DNA of 64,000 bases, taken from contig JAKULF010000008.1 of assembly GCA_022661535.1 (NCBI GenBank), forward strand, positions 434,001 through 498,000, given 5' to 3'. Below are positions 1 to 9,223 of the stretch, piece after piece; position 1 is the stretch's first letter; every line of letters starts with the position of its first letter. The stretch comes from Eutypa lata. Lineage: Eukaryota; Ascomycota; Sordariomycetes; Xylariales; Diatrypaceae. The notes under the pieces were generated by a model, which saw only the letters and a program-made list of their open reading frames with translations, had not been told where the DNA came from and made no database searches. Position numbers and translations under genes: made by a program.

Positions 1-1667
1 TCGTGAACTCAAGTAGTTGCATGCTCAGAAGCAGATTACGAGAGAGTATGATCCTCAATGTTTAGCGCTTGAAATTTTCTTCTGATGATCAGCATTTATT
101 AGTAGTAGTAACAGGCTCTTCATCCTATAGCATAGGTGCCACCCTCCTTATACTAAGAACTAGTAGACTTTAATAACAAGTATTACGAAGATACGATTTT
201 AAAGGACTGGACCCTTAACACGGTATAGTATGGTTGGATTTATCACTCTTGCAATACTCAACAAAGTGCGATTTTGAATTTGAGTCGTACCGATATAGCC
301 AAGTAAATAGATGAGATTTTACGATATAAAGCTGCTTGAATCCCGAGTTCATGATTGCTATCCTTTATTTCTCAACGTATACATAAGAGCTTTTCCAGTG
401 GTCAGAAGTCATCGGCGTGAAGTATGTAAGCTTTGGCTACCTACTGTACAAATGTGTTGTCTAATCCCTTAAAGTCCTTTGCATTCACCAGGCACATACT
501 TACGTGGCCATGTATAATCCGGTAATTGTCCTTAGTGTGTGCTTCGGATTTACGTTTAGGGGGCATGGCTGACTGCTGATATCCGACACTGGAGTGGTCA
601 TGTCGCCTACCAAGTATCGGAACTCACCGTCCCAACGAGAAGCTTTGGTAACTTAGACGCGGTTACCAATCCCCTATCCAACGTAGCAACCAAGCAGTGA
701 ATATTCCCAGCTTATGTTGACCCAGCATGGGGTTTGGAAGGACACTTCGGGCATTATTTCCGTATGAGGTAACATACGAATCATGCGGAATGTTGAGGCC
801 GCTTGCTGTAATGCAAAACAGCACCTCCGTGTTATCTCGATGACAACTGAAAATAGGTAGAAGCCAACTGTTCCCTTCCACAAAGGAAAAGAAGAGAAGG
901 GGACGGAAGGCAGTGAGCTAGAAGCGGATCCCGCCGTGTTTACCGGAAATGTAACTCTCAAACTTCTACTGCTAGGAACCCGTCGTAAGCTTACTTATGC
1001 ACTCTTCTATGTAGTCTCCCCGAGATTCATGTGAGCTATTACAGCAAGGCTCGTTTGGACATCCCGAAAAGAGGTATTACATAGCATAGGGCGTATTGTG
1101 GAGCTTGTGGCTTTTTTCTTCTTTTTCTTTCTTTTTTTGCTGTTGCTATTACTCATACTCGCATAAAGAAACCCGTGAGGAACAGTAATGAAGGTATTAG
1201 TCGCGATATACAGCGCCATAAACATGGCCTGTTTCAGATATTAGGCACCTCCGAACATACATTCACGCGGATCTAACATGGCTATGCCAGCAGTTAGACA
1301 GGGCAAGTTGATGCCGTAGGAATCTCATGATATACTTATGTGGTGTAGTAGTATTGGCGAGCGGGGATGTGAACTGGCGTCATCACCAAATAGGTGTTGG
1401 CAGAGACAGCTTACAAGCATATTTACTTTACCGGTATGTCATAACTACACTGCAGGACGATGCATAACTTGAAATTGGGTTGTTTCTACGGCGCTAAAAA
1501 AAACGACGCCGTTATGGCATTAAGGTTATAACAGTATACGTACTCAATTGTGACAATTTCTGAGCTAGTAGTAACAAGGGCAGTCTAAGATAAATCGATA
1601 CAAGGCCTCCTGGACGAAATAGTGACCAGAGATGTCCCTTAAAAAGGTATCTCATACCTAGCATTAG
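1..1667. other. Gene-poor stretch without a supported gene
   Basis: Only short reading frames without recognisable motifs or splice-linked continuations occur here. A pyrimidine-rich tract lies at about 1110-1140. I see no tRNA, no transposon ends and no domain signature. The left edge is cut by the window, so a gene entering from outside cannot be excluded. Confidence 0.6.
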
Positions 1668-3225
1668 TCAAACTAATACTATGTCAACCGGTGGCTGGGT
1701 GGTGTTGATATATCTCATTTCTATAGAACCCATCCCAACTTTTACATGTCTCCGTTTGACGCACAAGAGAAATTTGGCCTGCGTTTCCTTCTCCGGCTGG
1801 ATGATCAGAACGTGATGCAATTGGCGATCATCTGATATAGGGTTTTTATCCTTACCAACAATTACACACCTCAGGAGAGATGGCATGGGGTTTTCGTTGG
1901 CGTCGAAAATGAGGCCTAGTCTGGCTTCCTGGAAATTGAACTTTCTGGTCCTGGCTTTCACTTGCAGTACGCCCCCGAGCTCCCTTGTGGCCTGGTAGTC
2001 CTGTTTAAGCTCCGGGAACTTCAGTTCTTCGGACCATTCGATCTTGTCAAAAGGAAGGCCGTATGCGATTCTGCCAAGAGAACACATCCAAGACCAAGAT
2101 GGAATCTTTCGGTGTGGTGGATAATCCAACTTTTTGAGGTAGTTATCCTGGGCCCTTCTCCAAAGAAGACTCCGTCCAAAATTGTCTTCGAATATACCGT
2201 ATACTCCTCGCGTTTTAAAAAAAATCGGCAAGTCTTTGTTCTAGACCCCGTATTGCAATGGATTTATCGGTTCCGACTGTGAAATCAAGTCCAGAGTATC
2301 TCTCGTAAAGATTTTCACATAACCGAATCCTCCCCCCTTTATAGTGCTTCAGTGCATATTTTGGGCAGTCTGGGTTACCTAGTAGAGCTGACTTGAGGTT
2401 TTGAAGATATTAATGGGAATTGCATACCATATAGCAAGAATAAATTCGGTACAACTTACTTAGTAATTTTTGCGAGTGTCTTACAGCGCACACCTGTGCC
2501 ACACTTCCAATATGCCTGTAATATGCCTGTCTTATATTAAAGTAAATCGTGCGGCGTGATAATACCCTTTCTTGAAATACCCAGCCTCTTTTATTCAATT
2601 CTTCTTCCTTTATATCTGTACGGAAGTTATCAATTATTTCCGAAATGTAAAAAGAAGTGTCCCCAGACCTTAGTAGCTCGATAGTAACCCGCTTTGGACG
2701 AGGTTTGAGGAACCTTTCCGTTGTAGAGCTTGCACGGCTTGTTGCGGTAGTGCAATACGCTGGATTAAAAATATATTGCATCCGAGCCGATTTAGTATTC
2801 TAGTCTACTTTTCTATCTTGAATGATGCATAGTGAATCTATCTATAAGTATTTGATTCCGAGATTTTTTGTAACCGTGATAGCATCCTGGAATGTTTGTG
2901 GTAGTGCGTCGAAGTCCATTGACTCTTGGAAAGAGTTAATGTTCTTTTTGATTGTTTTAAACCGGTATGGGTTCCCTTTACTCTCACCTTACCCATGTGA
3001 TAAAGCAACGTATTTGTCCTTGAGTCCCTGTGTGTCGCACTTAAGATGGATATGGCGCCTATCTTCTCCATAACCCAAATCGAGTACACGTGTTGGTAAA
3101 TCACCATAGGGCTGGGTTTGGCACTTGTGATGCTGGTCACAATCCGAAAGCCATTTGCGCATCAGTTGAAACTGGACGCTGCTACTTGCCTTGGGTAACG
3201 TTGGAAATCCTGTGTGTATTCTATG
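1668..3225 (-). pseudogene. HET-domain (heterokaryon incompatibility) protein pseudogene
   Basis: Conceptual translation of the minus strand gives an almost full-length fungal HET-domain protein. HET proteins act in allorecognition and programmed cell death after hyphal fusion. Reading 5' to 3' I see a pre-domain stretch with KWLSDCDQHH, LPTRVLDLG, DKYVALSHG, ALPQTFQDAI, IDSLCIIQD, GWVFQERVLS, QAYWKCG, ERYSGLDF, KSIAIRGLEQRL, GVYGIFED and PSWSWM, all in the family order. The reading is broken. Stops replace conserved Trp codons at 2989-2991, 2842-2844 and 2800-2802, all in one frame. An 11-bp tandem duplication (2509-2530) shifts the frame after QAY. An 8-T run (2217-2224 on the plus strand) carries one base too many for the frame. 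A plausible intron (donor at 2454-2459, acceptor near 2390) survives. The first exon is not resolved: a further stop lies at 3226-3228. The natural C-terminus ends at 1668. I am confident of the family and of its loss of coding capacity. Confidence 0.9.
2509..2530. repeat. 11-bp tandem duplication disrupting the HET pseudogene
   Basis: AATATGCCTGT occurs twice head to tail (2509-2519 and 2520-2530). Removing one copy restores the conserved HET motif QAYWKCG in the minus-strand frame, so the duplication is a frameshifting insertion in a once-coding sequence. Confidence 0.85.
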
Positions 3226-3919
3226 TCAATGTGAAGGACCTCCGAGCTGCGATACGAGATACTTTAGTAAGCAATATCAATTATAACATTTGACTCGTAG
3301 GTACTTATAGTTCACTTGCATAAACGCGCATATATGCACTGCAACAATAAAGAGATGTCCATTGGTTTCAAGCGCCGTTATCAAAGACTGTATGCTGGTT
3401 CGCTTGTTGACAGGAGATGAAACTCTATATAATAACAGCCACAAGTCATCAAATCTTCAGGGATAGAATTTTCCCCCTTAATACTACCAACACATCCTAT
3501 TGCTACTTGCTGTGAATTATTGATGTATCGTACTTCAATATGGAAAGATGCTAATAGAGATTGGAGAGGATGGTCGACTTATGGCTGGCTGCCTGTAGGA
3601 TGCTATGTTACCCCTTCTGTTTCAAAGCAACTTGCATCTATTTTCCACGTCGTATTCTTGCACTTCCAGGTGTATAAAGGTAGATAACCCTCAGGCTGTT
3701 GCATACTCTCTCCATCAGTTTCCTAGGCCACTTCCCGGGATTTTGAACTTGGCAAGCTCTCTTTCAGATCCATATATCTTCCCTCCTTTTCGCCTACTGT
3801 GTATTTGCTTCCTAACTTCTGTTTGACGCTGTTAGGTAATGTATAAGAAAGACCACGAGGGGATCCGGTTTAACTACCTACCTACCTACCTACCTACCTA
3901 ACCTACCCAGCTACCTACT
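3226..3919. other. Intergenic region upstream of the HET pseudogene and of the polyQ gene
   Basis: It may contain the unrecognised first exon and promoter of the dead HET gene on the minus strand. A 73-codon plus-strand frame at 3605-3826 shows no family features and I do not call it. A (CTAC)n tetranucleotide array at about 3874-3900 ends 20 bases before the start codon of the next gene. Confidence 0.55.
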
Positions 3920-4717
3920 ATGGCGCACCACCATCAGCCGGGTCTGGAAGTAGCGCTTAGTGACTTACCAGAAGTGTACAGAAAAGAGCAAGAACCTCTA
4001 TATACTGCTTCTTCTTCTTCTTCTTCTAACCACCAGCATTACCACCCGCCGAAGCAGGTCATTAAACAAGACCACAAGAGCGTGATTCATCCAGATGGAT
4101 CTGGTCTTCTCATCACCAAAGGCAACAAGAAGATATGCGGACAATCCCGAAAACGTTTCTGGATTATCATAGCCGTAATCGGCGCTCTGATAACGGTAAT
4201 CACCGCGGTAGGAGGGGGTGTTGTATGTGTGCTTGGCCGACAGCGACAACAACAACAACAGCAACAACAACAGCAACAACAACAGCAACAACAACAGCAA
4301 CAACAACAGCAACAACAACAGCAACAACAACAGCAACAACAACAACAGGACCAGTATGCCTACTTGCCTGTTTAGTCAAAACCCACGTGTCTATACGAAG
4401 CGTACAATGCAGATTCTAATATGACATGTTTACAAAGGTCTTCTTCTTCTTCTTCTTCGAGCTCATCGAGCAGTACCTCTTCCTCCACCAGCGGCTTGCT
4501 AGCACTAGATTGTCCATCGATAGATTCGACGAACCGCACGTCGACAGTGGAGGGAACACGCTACACGTTCGAGTACCACTGCAACAGCGATGCCATAACG
4601 TCAGTCGGGGATGATATCGACACCGCGAACACCCTCACTGCGAACGAATGCGTTGATCTATGTGCCGAATTCAGTGCGAACAGCAGCAATAACAACAGTA
4701 TCAATAATAATAACAAT

Positions 4718-4756
<39 letters not shown>

Positions 4757-4966
4757 AATAATAATAACAATAACAACAACAATGATGACGACAACGATGA
4801 CGACGGCGAAGCGTGCTCCGGGGTTGTGTGGAATGGGAACCTCACTAGCTCTGCTGTCCAGGGCGGAAATTGCTTCTTGAAAAGCTCGGGTTTGACATTG
4901 AGCTCTTGTAGTGATGGATGTCCTTATGTGGTGGCTGCAATCCTCGTGGATAGGACGGGGATCTGA
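3920..4966 (+). CDS. Single-pass membrane protein with polyGln and polyAsn tracts
   Basis: There are two exons, 3920-4353 and 4438-4966. The intron 4354-4437 starts GTATGC, has a CTAAT branch site about 20 nt before its AG, and removes an in-frame TAG at 4373-4375. The product is about 320 residues. A polar N-terminus (His/Ser-rich) is followed by a basic stretch (GQSRKRF) and one hydrophobic helix (about residues 73-95), then 34 consecutive Gln (residues 110-143), a Ser/Thr-rich segment, and a Cys-containing C-terminal region broken by 27 consecutive Asn (codons at 4703-4783) and an Asp-rich stretch. The plan of cytosolic tail, helix, Ser/Thr linker and Cys-rich ectodomain matches a widespread uncharacterised ascomycete family with a PAN/apple-like ectodomain; that assignment is by pattern only. 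No function is known. The tracts use mixed codons (three CAA per CAG) and probably vary in length between strains. Confidence 0.75.
4247..4348 (+). repeat. Coding (CAACAACAACAG)n repeat, 34 Gln
   Basis: This is an interrupted trinucleotide array with a 12-bp higher-order unit of three CAA and one CAG. It encodes 34 consecutive glutamines directly after the membrane helix of the gene at 3920-4966. The regular interruption suggests expansion of the 12-bp unit rather than single-codon slippage. Confidence 0.95.
4703..4783 (+). repeat. Coding (AAC/AAT)n repeat, 27 Asn
   Basis: 27 consecutive Asn codons, mostly AAC with AAT at both edges, followed by an Asp-rich stretch. It lies in the predicted extracellular part of the same protein. 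Confidence 0.95.
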
Positions 4967-5997
4967 ATCAATAATATATTGCCTATAGACTATGGCCTTA
5001 CAGCAAACCAGGTCTTTCACTCTGAGCTACCATATTCATGACAACACACAAAACTATGGTAATCAAATATCAGCCCCTTGAACATTTCATTCTTCGTGAT
5101 CTTATCATTAATTAAATAACTACCGTAAACCCTTCAAACTCTTCTTATACAGGTAGGTAGGTTAGGTATCTTCGGCTAGGCAATGCCGATGATGACGATG
5201 CCCATACCCGTATCCGTACTCATAAAGTGTTCATATCAACTCGTGCTTGCTTTTCCCGGATCCTCGTTAAATCTCTACCCAAAACGCCCTGTGGCAAAAC
5301 AGCAATAACAACATTCATAACAAGACAACATAGCGCTAGCTCGGAAACTCAAAGCAAACATACGAAGCGCCTCTCTGTCCATTATTTGGGTTGACACCTT
5401 GGGTCGCCTCTCATTTGTTTCTCGATCTTTACCTGGTCTCCATTTGGATCAGACAGACAAAGGAGACCGTGAATAGCTTACCCTTTAATATCTAACTCAA
5501 AGCTACAATTATAACCTGATACGATTGCATCCATACCATGATTCAACGATCGAAACTACAGCTTATCTCGTTTGCCTTGTACTCTTCTAGCATGGTAATA
5601 CCAAATTGCGGAAATTCTAATATCTTAAGACCTCTTATCTTGGTTACGCCATGTTTGTCCCTGCCCTCTGATTGGTCGGAATTTTAGTGGAAAATCGGTA
5701 CTTAGAGCTACGGCGGTCTGAGAACTGAGGCAATTTATGTTAATGTTCTTCATGTTAATTCATGCTTCATATTATTAATCTATTCCCATGCATGTGTGCA
5801 TGCACGTACTTCTGAACGGCGTATCTCATCAAATAACCCCTATCCCAGCCTAGCCCTAGCCCCTATCCCCAAGCCCCCGCTCCCAATGCCAACCCTGCAT
5901 CTGCGTATGCGTGCGAAAAAGGAAAGCGAAAAAAGACACCCTTAACATAACATATCATATGCTATGTATGTTCATCGGCCCTCCTTTTTTTTCTTCT
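4967..5997. other. Convergent intergenic region
   Basis: This lies between the 3' ends of the polyQ gene and the small secreted protein gene. It contains a short TAGG-type tetranucleotide run at about 5152-5168 and a C-rich stretch near 5840-5890 (repeats of CCCTATCCC type). No coding evidence. Confidence 0.6.
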
Positions 5998-6717
5998 TCA
6001 AAAAGCAAGCGCGAACTCCCGGGGCCCAACGTAAGAAGTGAGGGTGTCGAAGGGGTCGTCGCCGGTGGTGGTGGTGGTGACGGACTCGGTGCCGCTGGTC
6101 CAGGTGGCGACGCGCCCGGACTCGGCGTGCTTCACGCTCAGCTCGACGGCGTAGTCCTGGAGCTGCCGGAAGGAGAAGTTGAAGCCCGACCCCGGCGCGC
6201 AGTCGCCGTCGACCACGGGCACCAGGTACGGCGTCGCGCTGATGGCCGCGCCCGTCGCGTTCGAGCACGTGATGGTCTCGGTGGCCTCCGGGGACTCGAG
6301 GAGGCTGAAGGCCGTCCTGTTGTTTTCGCGTATTCGTTAGTATTTTTTATTTTTAATTTTTAATTGGGATGTCGTCATGAAAGGATTATGTGCGAATATA
6401 TGTGACGATCCCTCCTGACCTGACCCTAACGCTGGGTGGGAATGATCATCTTCTAACCGAGTCCAACCACAATGAAGCATATATAAAGATATACATATTT
6501 GCATGCGCGGATTTCCTACGTATATAGCCAAAAGCAAAGAAGTGAGGAGAGCCGCGAAAAAAAAAAAAAAAAACACTCACATTTGCGAAATCGAGTGCGG
6601 TCCAACGTATGAGCTGAAGCTTTTCACCGACCAGCTGTCATCGGCCCTCTCGCGGACAGGTTGGGAGGCGCCAAGAAAGGCGAGAAGGGTGATGAGGAAC
6701 GCGAAGTACTGCATCAT
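5998..6717 (-). CDS. Small secreted protein, unknown function
   Basis: Two exons on the minus strand: 6581-6717 and 5998-6316. The donor is GTGAGTG and the acceptor ACAACAG, with a TACTAAC branch point about 20 nt upstream of the acceptor. The product is about 151 residues. It begins with a clear signal peptide (MMQYFAFLITLLAFLGASQ) and continues with a secreted, beta-rich looking domain. Two Cys (in TITCSNATG and DGDCAPG) could form one disulphide, and N-glycosylation sequons are present (NAT, NFS). The SWSVKSFS stretch just after the signal peptide resembles the start of small secreted beta-barrel proteins common in ascomycetes, some of which are effectors; that is a resemblance, not an assignment. 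The intron of 264 nt is long for this window, so a missed internal micro-exon is possible. Confidence 0.65.
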
Positions 6718-8407
6718 TGACTGATTTATGAAGGTAGGTAAGGCGATGATGATGATGCGCTGTGGATGAGAAAATCGAATGTTGTAATGTAATGTTTAAT
6801 TAATAGCGGGCGGGCGATGCCGGGTATTTGCGCAATGGTGTGTGTGTGTGTGTGTGTGTGGTTTGCGATTAATATCTTCGTGAGATGGGGTTGGAGGACT
6901 ATTACAATTATATTGATGGGCGATGATGATGACCTTTAGGTAAGTAGTTCGTAGGTATGGAGGAGGTATCTGATCCGGGCGGAATGCAGATAACTAGAGG
7001 CTAGCGACTGGGTGATGGGGGGGAAACTGCATTCGCACACATCAAACAAGCGGGCGATATCATGTTTTTATTTATTGCTGCCATTGCTATGTAGACACGG
7101 AATGGCGATTGCTTTGCTCCTTCTTCGTTCCCATACTACTCTACTATCTACGTGCCTGCCTGCTTGCCTGTCTACCTACATGCATACTACATACCAACTA
7201 TGTTTTTCTTCTTTTCAAATTATGCGCTCGTTAACCGGCAATGACGTACAAGCCGTGTGGCGGGGGGGAGGACGGGAAGGGAGGAATACGAGGGTGCAAT
7301 AGCTGGGTCGATCCCTGTGATATCTCAATACGGAATAGGAACGGGACTTGATTGGCTGCGCGGTGCGACGCCAAGGTCCCTGCAGTGTGCTTTTTTTTTT
7401 TTTCGCCAGTCAATGCTGGAAAGGGGATCAACGGTCGGGAGCAAGTGCCGGGGGGGCTGTCGTGGTCCTACCTACTTCAATCCTAGTACATAAAACGTCG
7501 TGTGTGTAACGGCGTGTTAGCTCCTGGTTGGCTACTTCGAGGACCTGTGTAAAGTGGGCGACGGGCCGCAAACGAATGAACAAGGGCTGCTGCTCTCTTA
7601 ACAAAAATAGCCGTTTACTATTTATACCGGGCGGAATCCTCCATCGTGTTGGCACAAACATACCCGACCTCTACGTGTATGCTGTATAGGTCGTAAACAT
7701 TCGTTTTGGGTTTTTTTTTCTTGTTTCTTGTCATGGCTGATCCAACATAGGGGGGGGGCTTAGCAGAGACTCTTGTCATTCTATGCGGATACGATCGATG
7801 ACTAGGGCATGCAAGCAACGTAAGGTTTGGCTATCACCGGGGACCTCAGCGCAAACCGATTTCAATCGGAAAAGAAGCGGTGTTCCAATCAGAGGGGTCT
7901 CGACCTTGTGATGGGCTGAAGCCGAATTTGTGCAACCAAAGATGGGATGTGGCAGGTTTTCCTTGCACGACCACATGCCATGCCTCAGTTGTGATTACCA
8001 ACTGCATGATGAAAGGCAAAAAGACACGCAAGCGGCTCACCCCATTCTACAGTCATGTTTTGAGAATTTCAAAATATTGTTTCTATTAACTTCAGTACCG
8101 GACTGGTTGCCTCAATTTCTTGTACGATGGGGGCTCCTGACCCCCCGTCCCCGACATTAATTACCTCCTGTGTAGATAGATACCTATGTATACTTTTGTT
8201 CCAAACCCGATAATGCTCCCTCGCTCCCCCCCCCCCCTCCCCCTTTATGCATATGATCGACAATAAAAAACAACCTGAATGCTTTGAAACAAAAACTCAA
8301 TAGGGGTATACAACGCCTCCACATGCGAAAGCAAACGCAGCGCCCAAGCAAAAATAACAATGCAAGTCTCGTCGATCTCGTTCAGGTGTGCTCATGATCG
8401 TCGTTTA
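6718..8407. other. Intergenic region with microsatellites
   Basis: This is the promoter side of the secreted-protein gene. It contains a (TG)11 run at 6839-6860, G-rich runs near 7015-7022 and 7751-7758, and a 12-C run at about 8226-8237. Short frames in this region overlap one another in several phases and show no motif. Confidence 0.6.
6839..6860. repeat. (TG)11 microsatellite
   Basis: Eleven uninterrupted TG units in the upstream region of the small secreted protein gene. Confidence 0.95.
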
Positions 8408-9223
8408 TTACCGTCCGAAGAGCCAGCCCATCTTCTTTCCCCTCCTGGCATTCTTCTCGTCGGCTTCCTCGCACTCGAGCTCGAGGCGGTACCGTCTGAC
8501 GCTACCCGAGTCGTCGTCGAACCCGACCCGGCGGTTCTCCTTGGGGACGAAGCAGTCCGGCACCACGTGTTTCAGGAACCATCCCTTCACTCCTTGGCTC
8601 GCCGCATCGATGGCGGCATATTCGAGCCGCCTGGTATGATCGCTAGTCCAGTAATGTGTCGTCTGAGGCGGTGGCGGATATGATGGTTCAGCTACATCCC
8701 CATCTTCGTCCCCATGGGACCCGGAGACCCCATCGAGAGCAGGGAAGTGGTAATAGGTGTCTGTTCGTGGCTGGGGATGCACCACGTACAGAGAGGCTGT
8801 CGATTGTCCGGCGCGCGAGGTAGGGTTAGATCTGGCCGCGCGTCGAACAGACGGGCGGGATCGCGACTTGGCTTGTGCAGCAGGCATGGAGCAGGTAGAG
8901 ATCCTGTGCTCCTTTGGCGGGTGCTCCTTCGGCGGACGGGAGGTACTTGAACGAGAACGAGAAGGTATCGACTCGTACCCCGAATCGTGACGTCGCAATC
9001 TCGGTTCCTCCCTTTGCCCGTCTCCGCCTGTCTTAGGCGCAGGGCTTAGCCCGTCGTCCCCGAGAGGGAGGATGCTGCTGTCCTGATAGGGAGTACCAGA
9101 CTGCCCGGGCTCGTACAGCTCGATGTCTTGGAAGCTGTGATACGTAGTAGCAGAAACATTGCTAAGAGCGGAGCCCGATCGTTGCAGGCTTTCGACCGCC
9201 GATAATGTTGACAGCCGTGACAT
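8408..9223 (-). CDS. Conserved Ser-rich protein of unknown function
   Basis: This single-exon frame of 271 residues starts at the ATG at 9221-9223. Residues 1-170 are low-complexity and rich in Ser, Pro and Arg (for example SRSRSSTSRP), and so probably disordered. The last third is denser and looks folded: it holds HYWTSDHTRRLEYAAIDAA, a VKGWFLKHVVPDCFVPKE stretch and a highly charged RYRLELECEEADEKN segment, then a basic tail ending WLFGR. I recognise the C-terminal block as typical of an uncharacterised, conserved fungal protein family, with no function assigned. Ser/Arg motifs suggest phosphorylation. There is no signal peptide or membrane helix. Confidence 0.75.
   Translation of the reverse strand: MSRLSTLSAVESLQRSGSALSNVSATTYHSFQDIELYEPGQSGTPYQDSSILPLGDDGLSPAPKTGGDGQREEPRLRRHDSGYESIPSRSRSSTSRPPKEHPPKEHRISTCSMPAAQAKSRSRPSVRRAARSNPTSRAGQSTASLYVVHPQPRTDTYYHFPALDGVSGSHGDEDGDVAEPSYPPPPQTTHYWTSDHTRRLEYAAIDAASQGVKGWFLKHVVPDCFVPKENRRVGFDDDSGSVRRYRLELECEEADEKNARRGKKMGWLFGR

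Noticed and set aside
5911..6363. Plus-strand 150-codon frame over the small secreted protein gene
   Set aside because: Gly/Val/Arg-rich shadow; the minus strand has signal peptide, branch point and in-frame splice.
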